Source: Ochrobactrum sp. Q0168 (lineage in GTDB: Bacteria > Pseudomonadota > Alphaproteobacteria > Rhizobiales > Rhizobiaceae). Taken from it: a stretch of DNA of 64,000 nt. The translations under genes and the position numbers were made by a program. A model generated the notes under the pieces. It ran no database searches and was not told where the DNA came from. It was given only the letters and a program-made list of their open reading frames with translations. Positions 1 through 10,497 of the stretch are shown one piece after another; the stretch's first letter is position 1, and every line of letters starts with the position of its first letter. The DNA is taken from assembly GCF_016427605.1 (NCBI RefSeq), contig NZ_JAELXQ010000019.1:1-64000 (forward strand), in the 5' to 3' direction.

Positions 1-161
1 TCTATTCGAGCTTCCTGCGTCATGCGGAAAACGCCTCGAAGCTCTATGGCGTCGATACGCGTGAAATCCTCATCGAACTTGGCAAGCGCCGCATGGTCGG
101 CGGCCAGGAAGACATGATCATCGACGTTGCGCTCGACATTCTCAAAAACAAGGCCGCGTAA
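1..161 (+). CDS. 4-hydroxy-2-oxovalerate aldolase-like protein, C-terminal end (partial)
   Basis: The reading frame is open from base 3 and stops at TAA 159-161, giving the last 52 residues of a protein whose start lies before the window. The tail contains [12 protein letters not shown] followed by [17 protein letters not shown]. From memory this matches the C-terminus of DmpG/MhpE-type aldolases of the HMG-CoA lyase-like TIM-barrel family, which split 4-hydroxy-2-oxoacids into pyruvate and an aldehyde. Only the C-terminal domain is visible, so no active-site residue can be checked. No aldehyde dehydrogenase partner follows. A related homocitrate or isopropylmalate synthase-like enzyme is less likely. 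Confidence 0.7.
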   Translation, partial: YSSFLRHAENASKLYGVDTREILIELGKRRMVGGQEDMIIDVALDILKNKAA

Positions 162-1094
162 AGCATTAAAGTGTCCAATGCTCGACTGAAAATAGGTAAA
201 CTACGGTGAAAGGAAACATATGGCAAAAGGGCGGGCATATGTCACTCCGATTGCTGAATGTCAGCTTTGCGCTTTATGTCGGACGTTCGAGCTGTCGAAA
301 AGTTTGCTGAAAGCGGTGGTTTCTCTTTTCATATTACTAGCGACCGCGAAGGGGTGTAAAGCGGATAGCTTGCTCTTTAACTACCTATTCGAGAGCGGAC
401 GTCGCTTCGCGCTCGCCGTAGTTTAAAGGCATTGCTGCAGTCGGTTGTGGGGGGCGCCGCAAATCACATTCTGGCTGACAGCTTTGTACCCCATAGTTGC
501 CGGACTGTAGCGGGCGAAAAGCTCGTCGACTAAGGGGATCCGATTAATACCACATGCAGACCTTCTGTTTTGATTGGCAGTTCATCCGAAGTAAGTTGGA
601 ATGCGCAGCAGAAGTGCTATCCGCGAACGGAAATAGAAATTGGAACGAACGGATTCTTTGACCCCGTTAACATCGCGGGTTGTCAAGATAATTGCCATGT
701 CCTTTACGCCTAAAAAGGGTTGGATGTTCAAATATCCCTTCGAAAACTTAGTTGTCGCTTCGCTGAGAATGCTAGATCTGCGACTACCGGAAACATTCCA
801 CAGAATCTTTGGTGTTTTTTTAAATAACTATTTTAGATATATTTTAGAAACGATTAAGAATACGTTTTATTTGCAGATTTTAATTGGTATTATAGGGTTT
901 TCGAATGGTTGATAAAAAAGTATTTCAATATATGATGAATAATAATTATCTAAATTCTGACAATTAACGTACTTAAGTCCGCTGATAATAATAGCTGCCA
1001 GAGGCTTATAGCTTTTGGATGGAGAAAAACCGCTGACTCCATGACAGTCGGCGGTTTTTCATTTCAAGAAACCCAAAGTGGCTTTTAAAGTCGA
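162..1094. other. long AT-rich gap without a convincing gene
   Basis: About 930 bases separate the aldolase from the RidA gene. The right half (about 780-1000) is much more AT-rich than the surrounding genes. Two open frames exist, 220-426 plus and 640-912 plus (TTG start). The first has an AAAGGAAA stretch before its ATG, but neither protein resembles a family I know. A terminator-like hairpin ends the gap at 1024-1060. It may be decayed or acquired DNA; I see no transposase, RNA gene or repeat. Confidence 0.5.
1024..1060. terminator. bidirectional rho-independent terminator
   Basis: A 15-bp stem (1024-1038 with 1046-1060, one G-U pair) and a 7-base loop has an A-run on one side and a T-run on the other. 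It can end transcription in both directions and sits after the minus-strand oxidase/RidA operon. Confidence 0.8.
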
Positions 1095-1439
1095 TTATTT
1101 GTAAGCGGAAACCACGATCTCAATCAGCGTATCCCCACCCAGATCAGCAACGCCAACGGTTGCACGGGTTGGCAGCAGCGACGGGTCAATCCATTCTTTC
1201 CAGACCTTATCCATTTCAGGCTTCTTGTTGAGGTCTGTTACGAAGATGGTTGCTGCCAGAAGCTTGGTCTTGTCGGTGCCTGCCTGTGCCAGATAGCTGT
1301 CGAGCTTGGCGAGGATTTCGCGGGTCTGACCAGCCATATCCAGGCTTTCGTCATCACAGGTGGTTCCGCCGACATAGACAATGCCATTGTGCTCGACGAC
1401 GCGATGCATGATCGGCGTCTGAATGAAACGCTCAGCCAT
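1095..1439 (-). CDS. RidA family reactive imine/enamine deaminase
   Basis: This 114-residue protein has the YjgF/YER057c/UK114 fold signature near the C-terminus: PTRATVGVADLGGDTLIEI, with the conserved Arg92 and Glu107 that bind the substrate carboxylate in RidA proteins. RidA enzymes hydrolyse reactive imines or enamines to carbonyl compounds and ammonia in the cytosol. The gene is last in an operon whose three preceding genes encode an amine oxidase complex. The likely job is therefore hydrolysing the imine made by that oxidase. AAGGA lies 7 bases before the ATG. Length is slightly below the usual 125-130 residues. Confidence 0.9.
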   Translation of the reverse strand: MAERFIQTPIMHRVVEHNGIVYVGGTTCDDESLDMAGQTREILAKLDSYLAQAGTDKTKLLAATIFVTDLNKKPEMDKVWKEWIDPSLLPTRATVGVADLGGDTLIEIVVSAYK

Positions 1440-1451
1440 AGTTTAATCCTT

Positions 1452-2945
1452 TCAGATGGTTGGGGAATTTCCCGGTTGCTCGCCGGTAACGGCCAAGACA
1501 GCATCGGGGGTTTGGGGTAGTGCTGCGATTTCGCCGAGCGGCACCGGTTTCACCGGCGCACGCAGACGATAGAAGCCGACTGTTTCCGGCGCGCGGTTTT
1601 GCACCTCGGCCAGAATTTCCGTGACGGTGGAACTGCACATGCGGCCCTGACAAGGCCCCATGCCACAGCGAAACATGGTTTTCAGCTGGTTTGGGCCGGC
1701 GATATTGCAGGCTGCCGCGTCGCGGATTGCACCCGCAGTCACTTCCTCGCAACGGCAGACGATCGTTTCCCGATCCGTTGGTGCGCGAAACGCCTGTGCA
1801 GGCAGGTAGAGCGCGTCGATAAAGGACCGACCACGTTCGAAGCGCCGCGCTTGCGCACGCAGCTTTGCGATTTTCGAACTCAACGTTGTGGCCAATGTCG
1901 GAAAGATATCCTGACAGGCCGCGAGCGCAGCGATACGCCCGCTCTGCTCGGCAACCAATGCACCACCAATGCCGCTGCCGTCACCAGCAATGTAGATGGA
2001 CGGAACAGACGAACGACCATTGTCGTCGAGTTGCGGTTGAAAACATTTCTGATCGTCGTTCCAAACCAGAGCGCAGCCGGAAGCATTGGCGAGATTGTTG
2101 TTGGGGATCACACCCTGATGCAGGAAGACGCTATCGACAGCAAGCCTGTGAGTCTTGCCTTTGGCCGAAAAGTAGATCGCCTCGGCTTCGTCTTTTCCTT
2201 CAATGGCTATTTTGGTGACACCGGAATAAACCGGCACCGACTTGCGCACCTTCAACAGCAGGGAAAGCCCCTTCAAGGCATAGGGCGAGAAAAGGAATGA
2301 AAGCAGGTTCGGCGCAGATTTCAGGTAATTTGCGCCGGGCGTCGTATCGAGCAGTGCTGCAACCTTGCCGCCTGCCTGCAACAGCTGCGCGGCGAACATG
2401 TAGAGGAGCGGACCGGTTCCTGCCAGAACCACACTTCCGTTGGGCAGGAGGCCGGAAGCCTTCAACGCAATCTGTGCTGCGCCGATGGTCATAACACCCG
2501 GCAATGTCCAGCCCCTGACAGGCATCGGGCGCTCCATCGCGCCGGTCGCGAAGATCACACGGCGCGCGGAGACAATCCCGCTCTTGCCGCCCATGGACAC
2601 GCGCAGCTCGACGCTGTTGCTGTCGTCGCCATCCTGTGGTTCCACACTCCAGACGAGCGCCTGCGGCACATAGGTGGCCTTGCTGGCGATAAATGCTTGC
2701 AGGACTTCTTTGCCCCGCCAGTAGTCGGTGCCGAGAAACGGTCTGCGGGCAGTCGTATTGTGTTCAATGCCACGGTAAATCTGGCCGCCGGCGGCGGGGT
2801 TCTCGTCGAACAGGACCACGTTAGCGCCAGCGGTACTGGCCTCTGCGGCTGCCGACATGCCTGCCGGTCCCGCGCCGATAATGGCAACGTCGTAGGCCGC
2901 GTCGAGCGCATGAATATCGGAAGTTCTTTTGAACATTGTCGTCAT
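1452..2945 (-). CDS. FAD/NAD(P)-binding oxidoreductase, opine oxidase/HcnB-type alpha subunit
   Basis: The 497-residue flavoprotein starts with a dinucleotide fold (AIIGAGPAGMSAA, about residues 20-32) and has a second FAD motif, IYIAGDGSGIGGALVAEQ. It ends with a cysteine-rich BFD-like domain (CRC at about 395, then CGMGPCQGRMC) that binds a 2Fe-2S cluster. This layout is that of the A subunit of opine oxidases, hydrogen cyanide synthase HcnB and D-hydroxyproline dehydrogenase. Its ATG overlaps the stop of the small ferredoxin-like gene by 4 bases. Together with that gene and the DadA-like flavoprotein it should form a membrane-linked dehydrogenase that oxidises a secondary or alpha-amine to an imine. 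The exact substrate cannot be read from sequence. Confidence 0.85.
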   Translation of the reverse strand: MTTMFKRTSDIHALDAAYDVAIIGAGPAGMSAAAEASTAGANVVLFDENPAAGGQIYRGIEHNTTARRPFLGTDYWRGKEVLQAFIASKATYVPQALVWSVEPQDGDDSNSVELRVSMGGKSGIVSARRVIFATGAMERPMPVRGWTLPGVMTIGAAQIALKASGLLPNGSVVLAGTGPLLYMFAAQLLQAGGKVAALLDTTPGANYLKSAPNLLSFLFSPYALKGLSLLLKVRKSVPVYSGVTKIAIEGKDEAEAIYFSAKGKTHRLAVDSVFLHQGVIPNNNLANASGCALVWNDDQKCFQPQLDDNGRSSVPSIYIAGDGSGIGGALVAEQSGRIAALAACQDIFPTLATTLSSKIAKLRAQARRFERGRSFIDALYLPAQAFRAPTDRETIVCRCEEVTAGAIRDAAACNIAGPNQLKTMFRCGMGPCQGRMCSSTVTEILAEVQNRAPETVGFYRLRAPVKPVPLGEIAALPQTPDAVLAVTGEQPGNSPTI

Positions 2946-3247
2946 GGTTCCACCCGACGCGCGCCGGTCTGCGAAGAAATGACCATTCCATCGACCACAG
3001 GCGTCATGCAGCCTTGGCGGTTCTGAATACCATCAATAGTGACCAGACATTCAAAACAGATACCCATCAGGCAATAGGGCGCTCGCGGCTGATCACTAAC
3101 GACGCTGTTTCTGAGCCGGGTGATGCCCTCTCCAAGCAGCGCTGCGGCGACAGTTACATTGGCAGGTACCGTCAAGGTGCGCGCATCGAATGTGATCGTC
3201 ACGGTTTCCTCTGGTGTCTCAGTTTTCAGGAACATTTTAGGAGACAT
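2942..3247 (-). CDS. (2Fe-2S)-binding small subunit of the amine/opine oxidase
   Basis: This 101-residue protein carries plant-type ferredoxin cysteines C59, C64, C67 and C80 (spacing C-x4-C-x2-C-x12-C). It matches the small HcnA-like subunit of opine/hydroxyproline dehydrogenases, which passes electrons between the two flavoproteins. A longer frame runs back to 3292, but the ATG at 3247 has GGAGG 5 bases upstream and overlaps the previous gene's stop, so I chose it. The neighbours on both sides are the partner subunits. Confidence 0.87.
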   Translation of the reverse strand: MSPKMFLKTETPEETVTITFDARTLTVPANVTVAAALLGEGITRLRNSVVSDQPRAPYCLMGICFECLVTIDGIQNRQGCMTPVVDGMVISSQTGARRVEP

Positions 3248-4352
3248 GAAACCTCCGGCCGGAGAACGCATCACCAGCAAGTTGTTTGGCATCGGCTGCT
3301 ATTTCCTTAGCCACGATCAGGGCGTGGTTGGCTGCAAGCGTGACGCCGGAATGGCACATGACGGCGTAAGCGCCCTTGTGGCTTTCGGATTGTTCGTAGA
3401 CAGGCATGCCGTCCGGTGTCTTAACCCGAAACCCGGCCCAACTGCGAATGACATTGACATTGGCCAGATGCGGAAATGTCCGCACTGCCCTATTGGCCAG
3501 AACCGCGCTGATATCTTGATTGGTGGCAATCCGGTCCGTATGGGTTTCCTGACTGTCGCCGATCATGACGCCGCCTTCATCCGCCTGCCGCAGCGTGGCA
3601 GCTGTATAGGGGAAGAAGGGCGCGCATTTCTCCGTTACAAGAATTTGACCTTTGCTGCGCACGACCGGCGCTTCAAGACCGACACTCTTGGCAAGCTCTG
3701 CATTGCCGTTGCCCGCAGCCAGAATGATGCGTTCGGCAAAGACCTCGCCCCATGGACCGCTTAACAGAAAGCCACCGTTTTGCGGGGTGATGGACGAGAC
3801 TTCACAATGCGGTTCATAGGAAGCGCCGAGTTTGATCATGCCGGTATGCAAGGCGCGAAACAGGCGCAGTGAATTCACATCGCCGTCCATCGGCGAATAG
3901 ATCGAGCCGATCACATCTCGCCCGATGGAGGGCACCATTCTGGCCGTTTCCTGATGGTCGAGCACGACATGTTCCGGGGCGTCATTGCCTAGTTCCCGCG
4001 CTACTGTCGCGACGTCTTCGGCAAACATTTGAAGCTCGCGCTCGTCGAGGCAGAAGGTAAAGGCACCGGTCTGTTTCAACGCCACATCAAGCCCGGTGAC
4101 ATCCCGCAATTCATCTGCAAAAGCCGGCCACAGGCGCGCAGATTGCATTGTCCAACGGGCATAGTGTGGTGCGCCTACGCCTTTGCCCTGTACCCAGATG
4201 AGCGCGAAATTGGCGCGGGATGCGCGCAGGGACAGGTCTTCCCCATCGAGAAGCATTGGACGCAGACCAGATCGGGCGAGACCCCAGGCGATGGCAGAGC
4301 CAACCAGTCCCGCTCCGATAATGACTATGTTTTGGTCCGGCAATCTGCGCAT
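3237..4352 (-). CDS. FAD-dependent amine oxidoreductase, DadA/OoxB-type beta subunit
   Basis: This 371-residue DAO-family flavoprotein has an N-terminal FAD motif (VIIGAGLVGSAIAWGLA, glycines at 13, 15 and 18). Near the C-terminus it has GFRVKTPDGMPVYE and CHSGVTLAANH, typical of glycine/D-amino acid oxidase-like proteins. It should be the catalytic subunit that oxidises the amine substrate. I use ATG 4352; a TTG at 4364 would add four residues, and neither has a clear ribosome site. It follows the binding-protein gene across a 72-base gap holding a strong hairpin. Confidence 0.85.
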   Translation of the reverse strand: MRRLPDQNIVIIGAGLVGSAIAWGLARSGLRPMLLDGEDLSLRASRANFALIWVQGKGVGAPHYARWTMQSARLWPAFADELRDVTGLDVALKQTGAFTFCLDERELQMFAEDVATVARELGNDAPEHVVLDHQETARMVPSIGRDVIGSIYSPMDGDVNSLRLFRALHTGMIKLGASYEPHCEVSSITPQNGGFLLSGPWGEVFAERIILAAGNGNAELAKSVGLEAPVVRSKGQILVTEKCAPFFPYTAATLRQADEGGVMIGDSQETHTDRIATNQDISAVLANRAVRTFPHLANVNVIRSWAGFRVKTPDGMPVYEQSESHKGAYAVMCHSGVTLAANHALIVAKEIAADAKQLAGDAFSGRRFHVS

Positions 4353-4390
4353 TCGTAAATTCAATCTGTTGTCACAGCGTCGTCAGGGTT

Positions 4391-4412
4391 GGGCCTGACG
4401 AGCGTCAGGCCC
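4391..4412. terminator. strong intercistronic hairpin
   Basis: GGGCCTGACG and CGTCAGGCCC form a perfect 10-bp stem around AG. It lies between the binding-protein gene and the oxidase genes and has no T-run, so it is more likely an RNA-stabilising or attenuating hairpin than a full terminator. Such elements often raise binding-protein mRNA levels over downstream genes. Confidence 0.55.
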
Positions 4413-4424
4413 GATTGTGTTGGC

Positions 4425-6065
<1,641 letters not shown>

Positions 6066-6066
<1 letters not shown>

Positions 6067-6791
6067 TATGAGTCTCCTCCGGCGGCATGCACGATGACAG
6101 GCTGACGCTGGGCCGCCGACAGGCGGTATTCCAGCAATTTGAAGATCCTGGTGACCACGAAATTCAGGAGGAGATAAATCGCGCCTGCACAGATGAAGAC
6201 TTCGACAGGGCGATAGGTGGCAGAAATCAGCTTGGCTGCCAGCCCTGTCACTTCCATCATGGTGATGGTTGATGCCAGCGCCGTGGATTTTACCATCAGG
6301 ATGACTTCATTTGAATAGGCGGGTAGCATCTGCCGCAAGGCCTGCGGGGCCAGAATGCGACGGACGAGGGTGAAGCCGCTCATACCATAAGCGCGCGCTG
6401 CTTCGATCTGCCCGGTCGCGACCGACAGAACGCCGCCACGTATGATTTCGGCGCTATAGGCAGCTGTATTGAGCGCCAGAGCCAGCACCGCGCACCAATA
6501 GGGTTCGCGCAGAAATGGCCAGAGAAAGCTCCGGCGCAGTTCTGGAAACTGGCTGAGGCCGTAATAGATGATGTAGAGCTGGACCAGCAGCGGAGTGCCG
6601 CGCAGCACGAAGATGTAACCCCGTGCAATGAGATCCAGAATCAGATTGCCCGACAGACGCATCGTGGCCAGTATGGTCGCCAGCACGGCGCCACTGATAA
6701 CCGACAGCGCCATCAGTTGAAGCGTCAGCGGGACACCCCGGCATAGCTGAACGAAACCGTCGAACATGAACGGTAGGTCGAGAAAGCTCAT
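6066..6791 (-). CDS. polar amino acid/opine ABC permease (HisM/OccM type)
   Basis: This 241-residue inner-membrane protein has several hydrophobic segments, an early [13 protein letters not shown] segment and the EAA loop [18 protein letters not shown] that contacts the ATPase. Length and motifs fit the HisM branch. It overlaps the partner permease by 4 bases and the ATPase by one, so the three are translationally coupled. Confidence 0.92.
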
Positions 6792-7513
6792 ACCGCCCTC
6801 CGGATGCCGCGCATGGCGCGCTTTTCGGCATTCTTGAACAACACGCCCGATATGAATGTGATGCCGAGATAAAGCAGCCCGGCGGTCAGAAAGAAGGTGA
6901 AAGGCTTGCGGGTTGATCCAGCGCCGATTTGCGCCTGACGCATCAGTTCAACCAGTCCAACGACCGAGATCAGTGCGGATTCCTTCAAGACAAGCTGCCA
7001 CACATTGCCGATGCCCGGAATGGCGAAGCGCGCCGCCTGCGGAACCATGATGCGGCGAAACAGCAGACGCGGCGGCATGCCATACGCTTTGGCAGCCTCG
7101 ATTTCGCCTTTGGGGAGTGCAAGCACTGCGCCACGATAGACTTCGGCCTGATATGCGCCCGATACCACACCGATGGCCAGTGCACCGGTGATGAAGATTG
7201 GCGCACTGACGAAACCTTGTCCGCCGAACAACGCGCCAATTTGGCTCAACACAGCGCTGCTGCCGAAATAGAACAGATAAATGACCAGAAGATCGGGGAT
7301 GCCGCGAAGCACAGTCGAATAGCCGTCAGCCACAATTCTGAGAATGCGCTGCGATGAGAATGAAGCGGCAGCGGCAATCATGCCGAACACTGTGCCTGCC
7401 GCGAAACCGCAAAAGGCTACCGCGAGTGTCATGCCAGTGGCCCGGAGCATATCGTAGCCCCAGCCGTCTTCGGCAAAACCCATCAAATCCAGATATGCGC
7501 TGACCGCACCCAA
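6788..7513 (-). CDS. polar amino acid/opine ABC permease (HisQ/OccQ type)
   Basis: This is the first gene of the minus-strand operon, a 241-residue membrane protein with the EAA loop EAAKAYGMPPRLLFRRIM and the LRGIPDLLVIYLFYF segment typical of HisQ/OccQ. The start is uncertain: the full frame begins at a TTG at 7513, while an in-frame ATG at 7483 would give 231 residues beginning MGFAEDGWGYD. Neither has a strong ribosome site. The 131-base space to the divergent LysR gene holds the operon promoter. Confidence 0.9.
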   Translation of the reverse strand: MGAVSAYLDLMGFAEDGWGYDMLRATGMTLAVAFCGFAAGTVFGMIAAAASFSSQRILRIVADGYSTVLRGIPDLLVIYLFYFGSSAVLSQIGALFGGQGFVSAPIFITGALAIGVVSGAYQAEVYRGAVLALPKGEIEAAKAYGMPPRLLFRRIMVPQAARFAIPGIGNVWQLVLKESALISVVGLVELMRQAQIGAGSTRKPFTFFLTAGLLYLGITFISGVLFKNAEKRAMRGIRRAV

Positions 7514-7621
7514 CTGCCTAGTTCCCTTTTTATGTCCGGTGCTTTCACCGCGCCGATACGTTTATGGGAGTGGTTTGACAGCGGGGCTCAATACAGTCAA
7601 ATTCGAAATGAAGCCTCAAGC

Positions 7622-7636
7622 ATAACCAAATATTAT
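7622..7636. promoter_or_regulatory. ATAA-N7-TTAT LysR-type operator
   Basis: ATAACCAAATATTAT is a perfect ATAA-N7-TTAT dyad. This is the core reported for OccR/NocR opine regulators and a form of the general LysR T-N11-A site. It ends 8 bases before the LysR start, in the divergent promoter region, so it could serve autoregulation and operon control. Confidence 0.6.
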
Positions 7637-7644
7637 GGTGAAAC

Positions 7645-8532
7645 ATGAACCTGCGTCAGGTCGAAGCGTTCCGAACCGTCATGCTGACTGGAAAAATGAC
7701 GGCAGCAGCGGAACTGATGTCGATCACCCAGCCCGCTGTGAGCCGCCTGATCCGCGACTTTGAGATCGACACGAAACTCAAGCTCTTCAACCGTCGCGGA
7801 AACCAGTTGATCCCCACGCAGGCGGCCATGACGCTGTTGCAGGAGGTCGAGCGGGCCTATGTCGGGCTCAATCGCATCCGGAGTTTCGCAGACGAGATCA
7901 GCCGTCAGAATGCGGGCATGTTGCGGATCGCGGCCATGCCTGCGCTTGCAAACGGGATCATGCCGCGCTTCCTTGCGCGTTTTCTCAAGGAGCGGCCCAA
8001 TATCCACGCCTCTCTCAACGGTATTCCTTCCGCGATGGTGGTCGAAGCCGTTGCATCTGGTCAGGTCGATTTAGGCTTTGCCGATGGTCCGCTCGACCGG
8101 CCCGGTTTCAATATTGAAACCCGTGCGATACCGGCGGTTGTCGCAGTCCCGCTGGGGCATCGTCTCGCGGACTATCCGGAGGTTTCACCGGATGATCTCG
8201 CCGATGAACGTATGATCACGCTGGAGCCGGGGTCGCTGTTTGCCATGCGTGTGGAAGTTGCGCTTGCGCGCATTCCACGGTCCGCCACCATTGAGACTCG
8301 CCTGTCGCACACGGCGCTGACGCTTGTGGCCGAAGGTGTTGGCATAACGATCATCGATCCGTCTTCGGCAACGGATTTTCGCGGACGCGGCGTGGCGATC
8401 CGGCCTTTCACGAGCTTCGTCGATGCTGGTTTTCTGGTCATTCGCCGCAGTAACGGCCCCGACAACAGTCTGGCGCAGCGCTTCATAGACGAGTTCTGGG
8501 CCTATCATGAAACGCTGCTTGCGCAGCCGTGA
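7645..8532 (+). CDS. LysR-family regulator, OccR/NocR type
   Basis: This 295-residue protein has an N-terminal winged helix-turn-helix ([16 protein letters not shown], then [20 protein letters not shown], residues 17-36) and a LysR effector domain. The opening residues and [17 protein letters not shown] resemble OccR and NocR of Agrobacterium, which sense octopine and nopaline. It faces the importer/oxidase operon and very likely controls it in response to the transported compound. The assignment to the opine branch is from recalled sequence similarity and needs a tree. Confidence 0.9.
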   Translation: MNLRQVEAFRTVMLTGKMTAAAELMSITQPAVSRLIRDFEIDTKLKLFNRRGNQLIPTQAAMTLLQEVERAYVGLNRIRSFADEISRQNAGMLRIAAMPALANGIMPRFLARFLKERPNIHASLNGIPSAMVVEAVASGQVDLGFADGPLDRPGFNIETRAIPAVVAVPLGHRLADYPEVSPDDLADERMITLEPGSLFAMRVEVALARIPRSATIETRLSHTALTLVAEGVGITIIDPSSATDFRGRGVAIRPFTSFVDAGFLVIRRSNGPDNSLAQRFIDEFWAYHETLLAQP

Positions 8533-8554
8533 AGATAGGGGGGCTTTGGGGGGC

Positions 8555-9514
8555 TCAATCCTGGTAGATGCGCTCCTCAAGGGGCGTTGATGCAATGATA
8601 GATTTCAGTCCGGCTAGCATGGCCTTTTCCGCCTTGTTGAGGTTGGCTTCAGGATTGTGGATCAGGAAAACATCGATGGCTGGCGGGTTGTCGTAAGGCG
8701 GCAGACGCCAGAGAAGGCCATCATCAATCTCGCGCCGCGCGACGTGCAATGGAAGTGGGCCGATGCCAAGCCCGGTGATGATCATCCGGCGCACTTCCTC
8801 AAGGCTCGACGAGGTGCCGACAACATCAGGTGAAAGTCGCGCCTCACTGCGCAACAGGGCTACGGGTCGCAGCGCGTCTGCAATATGATCGGTCTGGAAC
8901 GAAACCGATGGTTCTCCCCTCAGATCGGCAAGGGTCAGTCCGGACTGGCCGAACATCCGGTGCCGGGGCCCGCAGAAAAACCCGAAGAACTCGCGATAGA
9001 CCATTGTGTAGTCGAGCGCGGGGTCGCGATTGCTCACCAGACCGAGGCCGAAGGAAGCGCGCTTCTCGCGCACAAGCCGCGCGACTTCCGTACTGGCGGA
9101 TACGTTGATCGTCAGTGTCGCATTGGGATGCTGTTCATGAAACAGCGCGAGCGCCTGATCGAAGATCGGCGATATGATGTGGCTGGCGACAGAGATGGTG
9201 ACATGGCCAGTCACATTGTCACCGACCCCGCGCACCAGTTGCGGCAGCTGTGAAATCGCGCCAAACACCTCGATACTTTGTTCGTAGAGCAGTTTGCCAA
9301 CGTCCGTCAGCTCAAAATGGGTTGCGTCACGCTCCACCAGCCGCTGGCCGATGCGGTCTTCCAATCGGCGCAATGCATTGCTTACGCTTGGTTGTTTGAG
9401 GTTAAGGCGCTCTGCCGCGCGGGTAATGCTTTTGACCTCCGCGATTACCACAAAACTGCGCAGAAGGTTCCAGTCCAGATCCCAGACAAGGCGTTCAGGG
9501 CGATGCAGCGACAT
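8555..9514 (-). CDS. LysR-family transcriptional regulator of the BKACE/deacetylase operon
   Basis: This 319-residue LysR protein has its HTH in ITRAAERLNLKQPSVSNALR and an effector-binding domain after about residue 100. It is divergent from the second ABC importer operon (9650-18544), with 135 bases between the two starts, so it is the natural local regulator. It ends 22 bases from the OccR-like gene, which it meets head to tail; they belong to different LysR branches. The effector is unknown. Confidence 0.88.
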   Translation of the reverse strand: MSLHRPERLVWDLDWNLLRSFVVIAEVKSITRAAERLNLKQPSVSNALRRLEDRIGQRLVERDATHFELTDVGKLLYEQSIEVFGAISQLPQLVRGVGDNVTGHVTISVASHIISPIFDQALALFHEQHPNATLTINVSASTEVARLVREKRASFGLGLVSNRDPALDYTMVYREFFGFFCGPRHRMFGQSGLTLADLRGEPSVSFQTDHIADALRPVALLRSEARLSPDVVGTSSSLEEVRRMIITGLGIGPLPLHVARREIDDGLLWRLPPYDNPPAIDVFLIHNPEANLNKAEKAMLAGLKSIIASTPLEERIYQD

Positions 9515-9649
9515 GGGTCATCCATTCATGAAATCTATGCAATCCATTCCCATTATCTATTTGCGAAATGCATCCATAAAAGCAATCATCAATATTGGAA
9601 GGCATCAAAAAGCTTCAAGAAAAACAAACAAAGGGAAGTCGGGAACAGC

Positions 9650-10435
9650 ATGTTTAACAAATTCACGGGTTTCATTGCCGCAGCCGCAATTGCCGCCACT
9701 GCAGTTTTTGCGGTTGCGCCTGCACAGGCGGATGATCTTGAAAATATCAAGGCAGCGGGCGAGTTGAAGATCGCCATGAGCGGCCAGTACCCGCCGTTCA
9801 ATTTCGTCAATGAGAAGAACGAAGTCGTGGGCTTCGACGCTTCGATCGGTTCGGCGATTGCCGAGCGCATGCAGCTCAAGCCACAGCTTATTACCACCGC
9901 ATGGGATGGTATCGTCGCCGGCCTTCGGGCAGGTAAGTTCGACACGGTGGTTGGCTCCATGACGATTACGCCGGAACGCGAGAAGGCCGTGGATTTCGTG
10001 GGACCTTACTATCATGCGGGCCGCGCGGTTTTCGTGAAGGAAGACTCCGCAGTTCAAAAGCTCGACGATCTCAAAGGCAAGACACTGGGCGTCACGCTTG
10101 GTGAAACCCATGAAAAATGGGCGCGCGAACAGGGCGGCTGGACCATTCGCACCTATAAGGGGCTGCCGGAGCTGATGCTCGAACTGAATGCCGGTCGCGT
10201 CGACGCCATCGTCGTCGACAACATCCCGGTCATGGTGGCGATCAAGGAAACCGGCCAGAAGGTCCGTAGGCTCGATACGCCTGATATCGAAGGCGGCAGC
10301 GTCGCCATCGGCATCGCCATCCGCAAGAATAATCCAGAGCTGAAGGCTGCGATGCAGAAGGCTCTCGACGAGATCATGGCCGACGGCACCTATGAGAAGA
10401 TCTCGATGCAATGGGTCGGCAGCGATATTCGCTGA
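9650..10435 (+). CDS. polar amino acid ABC transporter, periplasmic binding protein (second system)
   Basis: This 261-residue protein starts at ATG 9650 with a signal peptide that ends at PAQA (residue 27). The mature region KAAGELKIAMSGQYPPFNFV is typical of family-3 amino acid binding proteins. The open frame extends upstream without a signal peptide, so the internal ATG is preferred. It is the first gene of a run of ten same-strand genes that add catabolic enzymes. It therefore probably captures the compound those enzymes degrade, likely a charged amine or amino acid. Confidence 0.9.
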   Translation: MFNKFTGFIAAAAIAATAVFAVAPAQADDLENIKAAGELKIAMSGQYPPFNFVNEKNEVVGFDASIGSAIAERMQLKPQLITTAWDGIVAGLRAGKFDTVVGSMTITPEREKAVDFVGPYYHAGRAVFVKEDSAVQKLDDLKGKTLGVTLGETHEKWAREQGGWTIRTYKGLPELMLELNAGRVDAIVVDNIPVMVAIKETGQKVRRLDTPDIEGGSVAIGIAIRKNNPELKAAMQKALDEIMADGTYEKISMQWVGSDIR

Positions 10436-10497
10436 TACGTCATCCCGGCCTGGCATATGTCCGGGCCGGTTGAGAACCGATTGACCGGAGTTTTCCG

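Noticed and set aside
220..426. 68-residue open frame with a purine-rich stretch before its ATG
   Set aside because: Resembles no family I know, lies in a low-quality AT-rich gap and has no partner gene; kept only as part of the gap description.
640..912. 90-residue frame starting at TTG
   Set aside because: Very AT-rich, no ribosome site and a composition of chance hydrophobics; unlikely to be translated.
961..980. AACGTACTT near 970 as a third copy of the xyl-type operator
   Set aside because: Only the ACGTAC core matches and no gene starts nearby.
9515..9649. Several TTCATGAA and ATGCAT words between the second LysR gene and its operon as LysR sites
   Set aside because: None forms a clear T-N11-A dyad that stands out from the AT-rich background.
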